From Duganella sp. Leaf126 (GTDB lineage Bacteria > Pseudomonadota > Gammaproteobacteria > Burkholderiales > Burkholderiaceae_D): a DNA stretch of 64,000 bases. The notes under the pieces were generated by a model that had not been told where the DNA came from, searched no databases, and worked only from the letters and a program-made list of their open reading frames with translations. Positions 33,801 through 43,251 of the stretch are shown here, piece by piece. The DNA lies in the NCBI RefSeq assembly GCF_001423125.1, contig NZ_LMNW01000032.1, positions 220,025-284,024 of the forward strand, read 5' to 3'. The position numbers and the translations under genes are program-made. The number at the start of each line of letters is the position of its first letter. Position 1 is the first letter of the stretch.

Positions 33801-34823
33801 TTACACCACGGCGCCGTCGGTCTCGTCCTTTTCCTTGACCGGCTTGATCAGGTCTTCACGCTTGACGCCGAGCCACATGGCAATCGCAGCAGCCACGAAC
33901 ACCGACGAATAGATACCGAAGCAGATACCGATGGTCAGTGCCATGGCGAAGTAGTGCAGCGTCGGGCCGCCGAAGAACAGCATCGCCAGCACCATCATCT
34001 GGGTGCTGCCGTGGGTGATGATGGTGCGCGAGATGGTCGAGGTGATCGCGTTGTCGATCACTTCGTGCACGCTGGCCTTGCGGTACTTGCGGAAGTTTTC
34101 GCGGATCCGGTCGAAAATCACGACCGATTCGTTGACCGAGTAACCGAGCACGGCCAGGATACCGGCCAGCACCGTCAGCGAGAATTCCCACTGGAAGAAG
34201 GCGAAGAAGCCGAGGATGATCACCACGTCGTGCAGGTTGGCGATAATGGCCGACACGGCGTACTTCCACTCGAAGCGGATGGCCAGGTACAGCATCACGC
34301 CGATCACCACCATCACCAGCGCGTTCAAGCCGTTCTGGGTCAGTTCCTCGCCGACCTGCGGGCCGACGAATTCGACCTTGCGCAGCTCGAGCGCCTCGGT
34401 GCCGGCAGCTGTCATGCAGGCCTGCTTGACCACGTGCTCGCCGCGGGCGTTGACGTTGTCGACCTGGGTCAGGCTGGCTTTCTCGGCCTTGCACAGGGTG
34501 TCGTACACCAGTTGCGAGGCATCCTTGCCGCTGATGTTCTTCACCGCCGGCAGGCGCAGCATCACGTCGTGCGCGGTGCCGAAGCCGGCCGCTTCCGGGT
34601 ACTCGTAGCCGATGCCGCGCAGCGAGGCGCGGATCGCTTCGAGGTGGGCCGGCTGCTGGTATTTGAGCTCCATCACGGTGCCGCCGGTGAACTCCACCGA
34701 CAGGTGCAGGCCGCGGTGGAACAGGAAGAACACGGCCGCCACGAAGGTCAACGCCGAAATGACGTTGAACACCAGGGCATGCCGCATGAACGGTATGTCT
34801 TTTTTAATGCGGAAAAATTCCAT
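33801..34823 (-). CDS. secF: Protein translocase subunit SecF
   Basis: 340 aa inner-membrane RND-type protein with six predicted membrane helices and one periplasmic domain between the first and second. Works with SecD to drive late steps of protein export using the proton gradient. Recognisable elements: the FTGGTVMEL segment after TM1, GFFAFFQWEFSL and LGYSVNESVVIFDRIREN. It starts 15 nt after the secD stop and is followed by a terminator. Confidence 0.96.
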   Translation of the reverse strand: MEFFRIKKDIPFMRHALVFNVISALTFVAAVFFLFHRGLHLSVEFTGGTVMELKYQQPAHLEAIRASLRGIGYEYPEAAGFGTAHDVMLRLPAVKNISGKDASQLVYDTLCKAEKASLTQVDNVNARGEHVVKQACMTAAGTEALELRKVEFVGPQVGEELTQNGLNALVMVVIGVMLYLAIRFEWKYAVSAIIANLHDVVIILGFFAFFQWEFSLTVLAGILAVLGYSVNESVVIFDRIRENFRKYRKASVHEVIDNAITSTISRTIITHGSTQMMVLAMLFFGGPTLHYFAMALTIGICFGIYSSVFVAAAIAMWLGVKREDLIKPVKEKDETDGAVV

Positions 34824-34838
34824 GTGCTATGCCTCGAA

Positions 34839-36701
34839 TTATTTGGTGTCCGGACGCCAGATGGTGCCGATGGCGATCGATTGCAGCTTTTTCTTGCGGC
34901 CATACCAGAGGTTGACCACACCGCGCATGATGAACACGGCAGAGAACATCGAGGTCAGGATGCCCAGCGTGTGCACGACAGCGAAGCCGCGGATCGGACC
35001 GGAACCGAACACCAGCAGCGCCAGGCCGACGATCAGCGTGGTGACGTTGGAGTCGATGATGGTGGCCCAGGCGCGGTCGAAGCCGGCCGAAATGGCCGCC
35101 TGCGGCGAGGCGCCGTTACGCAGTTCCTCGCGCACGCGTTCGTTGATCAGCACGTTCGAGTCGATCGCCATGCCGAGCGCCAGCGCGATTGCCGCCATGC
35201 CGGGCAGGGTCAGGGTAATGCCCAGCAGCGACAGCAGCGCCACCAGCAGCAGCAGGTTGCAGGCCAGTGCGATCACGCTGAACAGGCCGAACATCATGTA
35301 GTAGGCCACCATGAAGACGGCCACGGCAGCGAAGCCGTACATGGTCGAGTGCATGCCCTTGGCGACGTTTTCGGCGCCCAGCTGCGGGCCGATCGTGCGC
35401 TCTTCGATCACTTCCATCGGGGCGGCCAGCGCGCCCGAGCGCAGCAGCAGCGCCAGTTCGGCCGAATTCTCGGCGCTGCCCATGCCGGTGATCTGGAAGC
35501 GGCTGCCCAGTTCACTCTGGATGGTGGCCACCGACAGCACTTCCGGCTTGCCCTTCTCGAACAGCACGATGGCCATTTTCTTGCCCACGCGGGCGCTGGT
35601 GGCGTCGCGCATGCGGCGTCCGCCATCGCCGTTGAGGTCGATACCGACGGCCGGTTGCTGGTTCTGGTCGAAGCTGGCGGTGGCGCTGGAGATGTAGTCG
35701 CCGGTCAGCACCACGTCCTTGGTCAGCACGACCGGCACGCCTTTACCGACCGTAAACAGTTCCGAGTTCAGTGGAATGGCCGAGGTCAGTTCGGTACCGG
35801 GGGTGACCGATTCGTCGACCATGCGGATTTCCAGGGTGGCGGTGCGGCCGATCACGGAACGGGCGCGCGCCACGTCCTGCACGCCCGGCAGTTGCACGAT
35901 GATGCGGTCCGGGCCCTGCTGCTGGATGATCGGCTCGGCCACGCCCAGTTCGTTGACGCGCTTGGACAGCGTGGCGATGTTCTGCTTGACCGCTTCGTCC
36001 ACGGTTTTCTTGAGCGCCGCAGGTTTCAGGCCGATCACGGTTTTCAGGTCGGCGTCGCTGCCGCTATCGGCAAACGTCATGTCCGGCATCTGGTCGATCA
36101 GCACCGCTTTCGCCTTCTGGCGGGTGGCGTCGTCGCGGAAGTTGATGACGATGGTGTCGCCGTTGCGGTCGATGCCGGCGTGGCGCACGTTCTTGTCGCG
36201 CAGCAGGCTGCGGGCCGTGGCCTGGATGCCTTGCACGCGCTTGGCCAGCACGGCCTTGGTGTCGATCTGCATCAGGAAGTGGACGCCACCGCGCAGGTCG
36301 AGGCCGAGGTACATCGGCGTCGCATGCAGCTTCTGCATCCATTTCGGGGTATCGGGTTGCAGGTTCAGCGCCACCAGGTAGGACGGGTCGGCCGGGTCGG
36401 CGTTCAAGCCTTTTTCCAGCACGGCCTTGGCGCGGAACTGGGTGTCGGGATCGGGGAAGCGCACGCGCACCGAGGCGTAGGTGCCGGTGCCATCGAAGCT
36501 CAGTTCGCTGTGCGGGATGTTTTCGCGGGTCAGCACCTCATCGACCTTGGCGACCATGTCGGACGTCAGCTTGAGCGTCGATTTGCCGCTCGTGACCTGC
36601 ACTGCCGGCGATTCGCCAAAGTAGTTGGGCGCCGAGTACAGCGCGCCGAGCAGGATGGCGACGGCGATGAGTAGGTATTTCCAGACGGGATAGCGATTCA
36701 T
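34839..36701 (-). CDS. secD: Protein translocase subunit SecD
   Basis: 620 aa. TM1 near residues 6-25, a large periplasmic region beginning with YLGLDLRGGVHFLMQID, and a C-terminal block of five membrane helices with ALALGMAIDSNVLINERVREE carrying the conserved Asp of the RND fold. The ATG at 36699-36701 (MNRYPVWKY) is preferred over a TTG three codons upstream. Partner of SecF and YajC encoded on either side. Confidence 0.96.
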   Translation of the reverse strand: MNRYPVWKYLLIAVAILLGALYSAPNYFGESPAVQVTSGKSTLKLTSDMVAKVDEVLTRENIPHSELSFDGTGTYASVRVRFPDPDTQFRAKAVLEKGLNADPADPSYLVALNLQPDTPKWMQKLHATPMYLGLDLRGGVHFLMQIDTKAVLAKRVQGIQATARSLLRDKNVRHAGIDRNGDTIVINFRDDATRQKAKAVLIDQMPDMTFADSGSDADLKTVIGLKPAALKKTVDEAVKQNIATLSKRVNELGVAEPIIQQQGPDRIIVQLPGVQDVARARSVIGRTATLEIRMVDESVTPGTELTSAIPLNSELFTVGKGVPVVLTKDVVLTGDYISSATASFDQNQQPAVGIDLNGDGGRRMRDATSARVGKKMAIVLFEKGKPEVLSVATIQSELGSRFQITGMGSAENSAELALLLRSGALAAPMEVIEERTIGPQLGAENVAKGMHSTMYGFAAVAVFMVAYYMMFGLFSVIALACNLLLLVALLSLLGITLTLPGMAAIALALGMAIDSNVLINERVREELRNGASPQAAISAGFDRAWATIIDSNVTTLIVGLALLVFGSGPIRGFAVVHTLGILTSMFSAVFIMRGVVNLWYGRKKKLQSIAIGTIWRPDTK

Positions 36702-36781
36702 AGTGTTCAACGTTCGGGGTTAGGCGTCGGATGCAAACCGGCCCGCCAGTCGGGCGACGGGCGGGCCGGAGCCGGGGCCGG

Positions 36782-37117
36782 TTACAGCGCCTTGAGCGTG
36801 CCTTTCGGCAGGACCATGGTCACCGAGCTTTTCTGCACGGTCAGTTCCACGCCGTTCGAGATTTCCAGCGTCAGGTACAGGTCCGAAATCTTCGAGATCC
36901 GACCCAGCACGCCACCAGCGGTCACGACTTCATCGCCCTTGGCCAGCGCTTCCATCATGGTCTTCTGTTCCTTGGCGCGCTTCATCTGGGGACGGATCAT
37001 CAGGAAGTACATCGCCACGAACATCAGAATCAGGAAGCCGTACTGGCCCAGGAAGCCGCCGGCGCCGCCGAGCGATTCGAGAGGGTTGGATTGGGCGTAA
37101 GCGTTGGATATAAACAC
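36782..37117 (-). CDS. yajC: Preprotein translocase subunit YajC
   Basis: 111 aa, one membrane helix near residues 22-42 (QYGFLILMFVAMYFLMIRPQ) and the family motif KGDEVVTAGGVLGRI in the cytoplasmic part. The start codon is GTG (37115-37117) with a GGAG RBS 6 nt upstream; no ATG fits. It accompanies SecDF in the membrane and lies 80 nt before secD. Confidence 0.95.
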   Translation of the reverse strand: MFISNAYAQSNPLESLGGAGGFLGQYGFLILMFVAMYFLMIRPQMKRAKEQKTMMEALAKGDEVVTAGGVLGRISKISDLYLTLEISNGVELTVQKSSVTMVLPKGTLKAL

Positions 37118-37212
37118 GGTGACTCCGATAATAGTTTGAAAAAACAGCGCTGTATTCTAGCACTGGCCGGAAGGCGCAAGAACTTCCCGGCAAATGGGGG
37201 GTGTTATTTGTT

Positions 37213-37241
37213 TTTAAACCCGATCGCGCCGGGCTTTTTTA
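37213..37241 (-). terminator. Weak hairpin between tgt and yajC
   Basis: On the minus strand AAAGCCCG...CGGGTTT forms a stem with one G-U pair right at the tgt stop codon. The following run is A/T-rich rather than pure T, so any termination is partial and the sec genes could still be co-transcribed. Confidence 0.35.
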
Positions 37242-38378
37242 TACGCCACGGGCGCGCTCGGCATGGAATTGCAGGGTCCACGCGTGGAAGCGGTCCTCGT
37301 CGAGCGCCTCGCGCATCTGGCGCATGATGTCGAGGTAGTAGTGCAGGTTGTGGATCGTGTTCAGGCGCGCGCCGAGGATTTCCTGGGTGCGGTTCAGGTG
37401 ATGCAGGTAGGCGCGCGAGAAGTTGCGGCAGGCGTAGCACGAGCAGGTCGGATCGAGCGGCTCCTTGTCGTCCTTGTAGCGCGCGTTCTTGATCTTGATG
37501 TCGCCGAAGCGGGTAAACAGCCAGCCATTGCGCGCGTTGCGGGTCGGCATCACGCAGTCGAACATGTCGACCCCGTGCGAGACGCCGGCCACCAGGTCTT
37601 CCGGCGTGCCCACGCCCATCAGGTAGTGCGGCTTGTTGGCCGGCAGCTTGGGGCCGACGTGCTGCAGGATGCGCATCATGTCTTCCTTCGGCTCGCCCAC
37701 CGACAGGCCGCCGATGGCCAGGCCAGGGAAATCGATCTGTTCGAGGCCGGCCAGCGACTCGTCGCGCAGGTGCTCGAACATGCCGCCCTGGACAATGCCG
37801 AACAGCGCATTCGGGTTTTCGCCGCGGTGGAATTCGTCGTGCGAGCGCTGGGCCCAGCGCAGCGACATGCGCATCGACTTGGCCGCCTCCTCGATGGTGG
37901 CCGGACGCTTGTCAATCTCGTACGGCGTGCACTCGTCGAACTGCATCACGATGTCGGAGTTGAGCACGCGCTGGATCTGCATCGACACCTCGGGCGAGAG
38001 GAACAGCTTGTCGCCGTTGATCGGCGAATTGAAGTGCACGCCCTCTTCCGTGATCTTGCGCATCGCGCCCAGCGAAAACACCTGGAAGCCGCCCGAGTCG
38101 GTCAGGATCGGCTTGTCCCAGCCCATGAAGTCGTGCAGGCCGCCGAACTTGGCCATCACGTCGTTACCGGGGCGCAGCCACAGGTGGAAGGTATTGCCGA
38201 GAATGATCTGGGCGTCGATCTCCTTCAGTTCCAGCGGCGACATCGCCTTCACGGAACCGTAGGTGCCGACCGGCATGAAGATCGGCGTCTGCACGACGCC
38301 GTGGTTGAGTTTGACTTCACCGCGGCGGGCGTGGGTCAGGCCGCTGGTATCGGTTTTGTGTAGCTTGAATTCCAACAT
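37239..38378 (-). CDS. tgt: tRNA-guanine transglycosylase (queuine tRNA-ribosyltransferase)
   Basis: 379 aa. Exchanges guanine for preQ1 at position 34 of GUN tRNAs in queuosine synthesis. TIM-barrel landmarks: TPIFMPVGTYGSVKAM, ILGNTFHLWLRPG, the nucleophile region DSGGFQVFSLG, FDCVMPTRNARNG, and the C-terminal zinc cysteines in CSCYACRNFSRAYLHH. AAGGA RBS before the ATG at 38376-38378; the longer open frame upstream overlaps queA and is spurious. Follows queA by 26 nt. Confidence 0.97.
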   Translation of the reverse strand: MLEFKLHKTDTSGLTHARRGEVKLNHGVVQTPIFMPVGTYGSVKAMSPLELKEIDAQIILGNTFHLWLRPGNDVMAKFGGLHDFMGWDKPILTDSGGFQVFSLGAMRKITEEGVHFNSPINGDKLFLSPEVSMQIQRVLNSDIVMQFDECTPYEIDKRPATIEEAAKSMRMSLRWAQRSHDEFHRGENPNALFGIVQGGMFEHLRDESLAGLEQIDFPGLAIGGLSVGEPKEDMMRILQHVGPKLPANKPHYLMGVGTPEDLVAGVSHGVDMFDCVMPTRNARNGWLFTRFGDIKIKNARYKDDKEPLDPTCSCYACRNFSRAYLHHLNRTQEILGARLNTIHNLHYYLDIMRQMREALDEDRFHAWTLQFHAERARGV

Positions 38379-38404
38379 GGGGGTTATTCCTTGTATTGCT
38401 TGGA

Positions 38405-39430
38405 TTAGGCGCGTGCCTGCGTCGTCAGCAGCATGGCATCGCCATAGCTGAAGAAGCGGTAGTCGTTGGCGATCGCGTGGGCGTAGGCGGCGCGGATCTC
38501 GTCGTAGCCGGCAAAGGCCGACACCAGCATCAGCAGCGTCGACTTGGGCAGGTGGAAATTGGTGATCAGCCGGGTGACCGTCTTGAAGCGGTAGCCGGGC
38601 GTGATGAACAGCGCAGTGTCGGCGCTGCCCGCTTCGAGCTGGCCGCGCTGCGAGGCCGATTCCAGCGCGCGCAGGCTGGTGGTGCCGACCGCCACCACGT
38701 CGCGGCCGGCCGCGCGCGCGGCGCGCACCGCGTCCACCGTCTCCTGCGGCATGGTGTACCACTCGGTGTGCATCTGGTGCTCGGACAGTTTTTCATTGCG
38801 CACCGGCTGGAACGTGCCGGCGCCCACGTGCAGCGTGACGAAGGCGAAGTTGACGCCCTTGGCTTTCAGGGTATCGAGCAGCGCCTGGTCGAAGTGCAGG
38901 CCGGCGGTGGGCGCCGCCACCGCGCCCGGCACCTTGTTGAACACGGTCTGGTAGCGGTTCTCGTCGAAGGCATCGGCATCGTGCTCGATATACGGCGGCA
39001 GCGGCAGGCGGCCGTACGCTTCGATCAGGTCGAACACGTCGGCGTCGAAATGCAGCGTGAAAAATTCGCCGGCGCGCTCGCCGACAGTGACCTCGAAGGC
39101 ATCGGCCAGGCGCATCCTGGTGCCGGCCAGGGGCGAGCGCGAAGCCCGTACCTGCGCCAGCACGGTGCGGTTGTCGAGCACCCGCTCGACCAGCGCTTCG
39201 ACCTTGCCGCCGCTTTCCTTGGTGCCGAAGAAGCGCGCCTTGAGCACGCGCGTGTCGTTCATCACCAGCAGGTCGCCGGCCTGCAACAGGTCCACGATGT
39301 CGGTGAACTGGCGGTCGATGACCTGCGCGCCGTCCAGGTGCAGCAGGCGCGAGGCCGTGCGGTCGGGCAGCGGAAATTGCGCAATGCGCTCCTGGGGCAA
39401 GTTAAAATCGAAATCGGAAAGCGAATACAT
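38405..39430 (-). CDS. queA: S-adenosylmethionine:tRNA ribosyltransferase-isomerase
   Basis: 341 aa. Adds the epoxycyclopentanediol precursor to preQ1-tRNA using the ribosyl moiety of SAM, the step after Tgt. Family start MYSLSDFDFNLPQERIAQFP, and GAVAAPTAGLHF plus HVGAGTFQPVR later on. First gene of the queA-tgt-yajC-secD-secF run common in proteobacteria; divergent from recG with 134 nt between starts, which must hold both promoters. Confidence 0.97.
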   Translation of the reverse strand: MYSLSDFDFNLPQERIAQFPLPDRTASRLLHLDGAQVIDRQFTDIVDLLQAGDLLVMNDTRVLKARFFGTKESGGKVEALVERVLDNRTVLAQVRASRSPLAGTRMRLADAFEVTVGERAGEFFTLHFDADVFDLIEAYGRLPLPPYIEHDADAFDENRYQTVFNKVPGAVAAPTAGLHFDQALLDTLKAKGVNFAFVTLHVGAGTFQPVRNEKLSEHQMHTEWYTMPQETVDAVRAARAAGRDVVAVGTTSLRALESASQRGQLEAGSADTALFITPGYRFKTVTRLITNFHLPKSTLLMLVSAFAGYDEIRAAYAHAIANDYRFFSYGDAMLLTTQARA

Positions 39431-39564
39431 GGCGAAGTTGTGAAAACGGTTGAAAAATCGGGGGTGCTACTCTCGATGGCTAGCCTTACAATACCGGCGT
39501 TGCCGCCGTGGTTTTGTCACGGCCAACCCTCTATTTTACGCTAGTGTTCGAAAAACGCTCCAAT

Positions 39565-41643
39565 ATGCCCGTCGCCGCCACCAACAGCCCCTCCAAGCCC
39601 GCCAGGAAGACCGTCAGCTCCGAGGTCAAGCTGGCACGGCTGGGCCTGCACACCGACATGGACCTGGTGCTGCACCTGCCCATGCGCTACGAGGACGAGA
39701 CGCAGGTCATCACCATCGAGGAAGCGCGCCTGCACGGCGGCGACACCTCGCAGGTCGAGGGCGTCGTGGTCAAGAACGAGATCACCTTCAAGCCACGCCG
39801 CCAGCTGCTGGTGCACATCGCCGACGGCACGGGCGAGCTGCAGCTGCGCTTCATGAATTTCTACGGCAGTCAGGTCAAGCAGCTGGCCGAGGGCACGCGG
39901 GTGCGCGCGCGCGGAGAACTCAAGCACGGCTTCTTCGGCGCCGAGATGGTGCACCCGGCCTACAAGATCGTCAACCAAGGCGCGCCGCTGCCCACGTCAC
40001 TGACGCCGGTGTACCCGTCCGGCGAAGGCCTGTCGCAGCCGGTCCTGCGGCGCGCCATCGGCGAGGCCATGAAACGCGTGGACTGGACCGACACCGTGCC
40101 GGCGGCCGTGCGCGCGGCGCTGCAGCTGGCCGACTTCGAGCCGGCCGTCAAACTGCTCCATTATCCGCCGCAGCAGATCGACGAACACGCACTGGCCGAC
40201 CGCTCGCACCCGGCCTGGACGCGGGTGAAATTCGACGAGCTGCTGGCGCAGCAGCTCTCGCTCAAGCGCGCGCAGCACGCGCGCCGCGCCAAGGGGGCGG
40301 CCGTGCTCAAGGTGGCCGGGCAACTGTCGGCGCAGTTCCAGGCTGCGCTGCCGTTCCAGCTGACCGGCGCCCAGCAGCGCGTGCTGGCCGAGATCCGCGC
40401 CGACCTGCGCCAGCCCTACCCGATGCAGCGGCTGCTGCAGGGCGATGTCGGCAGCGGCAAGACCGTGGTCTCGGCGCTCGCTGCCGCCCAGGCCATCGAC
40501 AGCGGCTTCCAGGCCGCGCTGATGGCGCCCACCGAAATCCTGGCCGAACAGCACTTCCGCAAGATCGCCGCCTGGATGGAGCCGCTCGGCGTGAAGGTGG
40601 CGTGGCTGACCGGCAGCCTGAAAAAAAAGGACAAGCAGGCCGCCTACGACATGATCGAATCGGGCGAGGCGCGGCTGGTGGTGGGCACCCATGCGCTGAT
40701 CCAGGACGCCGTGGTGTTTGCCAACCTGGGCCTGGTGATCGTCGACGAACAGCACCGCTTCGGCGTCGGCCAGCGCCTGACCCTGCGCAACAAGGGCAAC
40801 GAGGGCGCGATTCCGCACCAGCTGATGATGTCGGCCACGCCGATCCCACGCACGCTGGCCATGACCTATTACGCCGACCTCGAGGTGTCGGTGATCGACG
40901 AACTGCCGCCCGGCCGCACGCCGATCGTCACCCGCACCATCGACCAGAACCGCCGTGACGAAGTGATCGAACGGGTGCATGCGGCCGCGCTGGAAGGCCG
41001 CCAGGTGTACTGGGTGTGTCCGCTGATCGAGGAATCGGAAGCGCTGCAGCTGCAAACGGCCACCGACACCCACGCGCTGCTGGCCGAGGCCCTGCCCGAC
41101 CTCCATGTGGGCCTGGTCCACGGTCGCCTGAAGCCGGCGGAAAAGCAGGCCATCATGGACGCGTTTATCGCCAACGACATGCAGGTGCTGGTGGCCACCA
41201 CCGTGATCGAGGTGGGCGTGGACGTGCCGAACGCCTCGCTGATGGTGATCGAGCACGCCGAACGTTTCGGCCTGTCGCAGCTGCACCAGCTGCGCGGGCG
41301 CGTGGGCCGGGGGTCGGCGGCCAGCGTCTGCCTGCTGCTGTACCAGAGCCCGCTGGGCGGCATCGCCAAGCAGCGCCTGATGACGATGCGCGAGACCACC
41401 GACGGTTTCGAGATCGCGCGGCGCGACCTGGAGATACGCGGTCCCGGCGAATTCCTGGGCGCGCGCCAGTCGGGCCAGGCGATGCTGCGCTTTGCCGACC
41501 TGGAGACGGACGGCTGGCTGGTGGACCAGGCGCGCGACGTGGCGCACGAGCTGCTGCACGCGGGCACGCCGGATGCCATGGCGACCGTCGAAGCGCACCT
41601 GTCGCGCTGGCTCGGCGGCCGCGAGGAGTTCCTGAAAGTATAG
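39565..41643 (+). CDS. recG: ATP-dependent DNA helicase RecG
   Basis: 692 aa, essentially the E. coli length (693). It remodels stalled replication forks and branched DNA. The N-terminal wedge domain (about 60-200) is followed by helicase motifs: Walker A GDVGSGKT, DEQH box (IVDEQHRFGVGQR), motif III MSATPIPRTLA, motif VI QLRGRVGRG. ATG 39565 is preferred because upstream residues in the open frame do not resemble RecG; the RBS is weak. Confidence 0.96.
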   Translation: MPVAATNSPSKPARKTVSSEVKLARLGLHTDMDLVLHLPMRYEDETQVITIEEARLHGGDTSQVEGVVVKNEITFKPRRQLLVHIADGTGELQLRFMNFYGSQVKQLAEGTRVRARGELKHGFFGAEMVHPAYKIVNQGAPLPTSLTPVYPSGEGLSQPVLRRAIGEAMKRVDWTDTVPAAVRAALQLADFEPAVKLLHYPPQQIDEHALADRSHPAWTRVKFDELLAQQLSLKRAQHARRAKGAAVLKVAGQLSAQFQAALPFQLTGAQQRVLAEIRADLRQPYPMQRLLQGDVGSGKTVVSALAAAQAIDSGFQAALMAPTEILAEQHFRKIAAWMEPLGVKVAWLTGSLKKKDKQAAYDMIESGEARLVVGTHALIQDAVVFANLGLVIVDEQHRFGVGQRLTLRNKGNEGAIPHQLMMSATPIPRTLAMTYYADLEVSVIDELPPGRTPIVTRTIDQNRRDEVIERVHAAALEGRQVYWVCPLIEESEALQLQTATDTHALLAEALPDLHVGLVHGRLKPAEKQAIMDAFIANDMQVLVATTVIEVGVDVPNASLMVIEHAERFGLSQLHQLRGRVGRGSAASVCLLLYQSPLGGIAKQRLMTMRETTDGFEIARRDLEIRGPGEFLGARQSGQAMLRFADLETDGWLVDQARDVAHELLHAGTPDAMATVEAHLSRWLGGREEFLKV

Positions 41644-41661
41644 CGAAGAGCCCTGGAGACC

Positions 41662-41753
41662 GTGCACGAAAAGCCGCCGTTCCCGCGCAGGCGGAAATCC
41701 AATCCCCGCGATACGTAGATAAACTGGATCCCCGCCTGCGAACGGATGACGAA
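41662..41753. repeat. REP-like inverted repeat element after recG
   Basis: The arms TTCCCGCGCAGGCGGAAATC and GGATCCCCGCCTGCGAACGG are inverted and preceded by GTGCACGAA, like the element at 20412-20488. Slightly degenerate. It lies between the convergent ends of recG and the small membrane ORF and could act as a mutual hairpin barrier. Confidence 0.78.
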
Positions 41754-41769
41754 TCGACGGACTAAGACG

Positions 41770-41886
41770 CTAGAAGCACAGGTAGACGCGATTCGCCAGA
41801 TCCACCACAAACCCCGGCTGCAGATACGCCAGGAACACCAGCGCCAGTACCGCCGCCAGCACTGCGCGCCATGCCCAGGCCTTCAT
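41770..41886 (-). CDS. Small 38-aa membrane protein coupled to the MFS gene
   Basis: The ATG overlaps the MFS stop by one base (TGATG), implying translational re-initiation. The product has one hydrophobic helix (about residues 7-22), then LQPGFVVDLANRVYLCF. The 'PxFxVDLANRxxxC' ending looks like a conserved short inner-membrane protein of Burkholderiales, from memory only. Possibly an accessory peptide of the transporter. Confidence 0.65.
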   Translation of the reverse strand: MKAWAWRAVLAAVLALVFLAYLQPGFVVDLANRVYLCF

Positions 41887-43103
41887 CACGCCACCTGCAA
41901 GCCGCTGCGCGGCAGCGGGCGTTCGTTGATCGGCAGGTTGACCAGGCCGGCCAGCACGCTGAGCGCGATCGCAATCGCCCACACCACGTCGTAGCTGCCC
42001 AGCAGCGTGTACAGGTAACCGCCGAGCCAGACGCCGAGGAAGCTGCCCACCTGGTGCGAAAAGAACACCATCCCGGCCAGCATCGACAGGTGCCTGACGC
42101 CGAAGATGCCGGCGATGATGCCGTTGGTGAGCGGCACCGTGGACAGCCACAGCACGCCGATGGCAGCCGCGAACAGGTACACGCTCAGCGGCGACAGCGG
42201 CAGCAACACGAAGGTGCCGATCACCAGCGCGCGCGAGAAATAGATCGCGGAGAGCAGGTAGCGCTTGGGGAAGCGGCCGCCGAGCTTGCCCGCGTGGTAG
42301 GAACCGATGATGTTGAACAGGCCAATCAGCGCCAGCGCCAGCACCGCCACGCCGGGATCGAGCACGCCCTGGTCCTTCAGGTAGGCCGGCAGGTGGACGC
42401 CGACGAACACCAGCTGGAAGCCGCACACGAAATAGCCGACCACCAGCAGCAGGAAGGAGCGGTTGCGCGCAGCCTCGCCGATCGCCTCGGCCACGCTCTG
42501 GCGCGGGCCGTCGTCGTGCACCACCGCCGGCTCGCGCAGGAAAAAGGCCATCGGCACCATCAGCGCCACCACCACTGCCGCCAGCACGAAAAACGCTTGC
42601 TGCCAGCCGATCGTCGAGATCAGCTGCTGCTCGATGGGCATCATCACGAACTGGCCGAACGAGCTGGCCGCGCCCGAGATGCCGAACGCCCACGAGCGCC
42701 GAACGACCGGTGCGGTGCGGCCGATGATGCCGCTGACCGCACCGAACGCAGTGCAGGCCAGCCCCAGGCCAATGAACACGCCCGAGCCGAGCACGAACAA
42801 GGTCGAATCAGTGGTCAGCGCCATCCACAGCAGGCCGGCCATGTACGACAGCGCGCCGACCAGCACCACGCGCATGGTGCCGTAGCGGTCGGCCGCCATG
42901 CCGGCAAACGGGCCGAACACGCCCCACAGCAGGTTTTGCAGCGCCATCGCCAGCGAATAGGTTTCGCGGGTCCAGCCGTTGGCCTGCGAAATCGGCTGCA
43001 TCCAAAAGCCGAAGCCGTGGCGCACGCCCATCGCCAGCGTCAGCACGACACCGGTGGCAAGCAGCACGGTTTTCAGGGACGGGGCGCGGGCGGCAACGAA
43101 CAT
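41886..43103 (-). CDS. MFS transporter
   Basis: 405 aa with 12 predicted membrane helices in two halves separated by a short polar loop (around residue 200, EPAVVHDDGPRQSVAEAI). MFS motif A-like loop AGMAADRYGTMR lies between TM2 and TM3. The layout (short loops, MQPISQANGWTRETYSLAMALQN) resembles the oxalate/formate- and monocarboxylate-type MFS subgroup. The substrate is unknown. A 38-aa membrane ORF is coupled at its 3' end. No regulator is adjacent. Confidence 0.88.
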   Translation of the reverse strand: MFVAARAPSLKTVLLATGVVLTLAMGVRHGFGFWMQPISQANGWTRETYSLAMALQNLLWGVFGPFAGMAADRYGTMRVVLVGALSYMAGLLWMALTTDSTLFVLGSGVFIGLGLACTAFGAVSGIIGRTAPVVRRSWAFGISGAASSFGQFVMMPIEQQLISTIGWQQAFFVLAAVVVALMVPMAFFLREPAVVHDDGPRQSVAEAIGEAARNRSFLLLVVGYFVCGFQLVFVGVHLPAYLKDQGVLDPGVAVLALALIGLFNIIGSYHAGKLGGRFPKRYLLSAIYFSRALVIGTFVLLPLSPLSVYLFAAAIGVLWLSTVPLTNGIIAGIFGVRHLSMLAGMVFFSHQVGSFLGVWLGGYLYTLLGSYDVVWAIAIALSVLAGLVNLPINERPLPRSGLQVA

Positions 43104-43199
43104 GACGGCATCCTGGTGGGCGTATCGACATCGGGAAATGCGGGCGGCGCTATGCAGTGCGGCTTGGTCGCTCTGTGCGGCGCCTCTGACTATTGTAGC

Positions 43200-43234
43200 G
43201 GCTAACGGCTAACGGCTGATGGCTGATGGCTGAG
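43200..43234. repeat. Five tandem 7-bp repeats (GGCTRAY-type)
   Basis: GGCTAAC twice, GGCTGAT twice, then GGCTGAG, head to tail. Non-coding, between the MFS gene and the tandem 3'-end duplication. Confidence 0.8.
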
Positions 43235-43251
43235 GGCCCCGCCCCATTAAG

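Noticed and set aside
33696..36674. 992-codon open frame on the plus strand
   Set aside because: Antisense to secF and secD, which carry clear family motifs.
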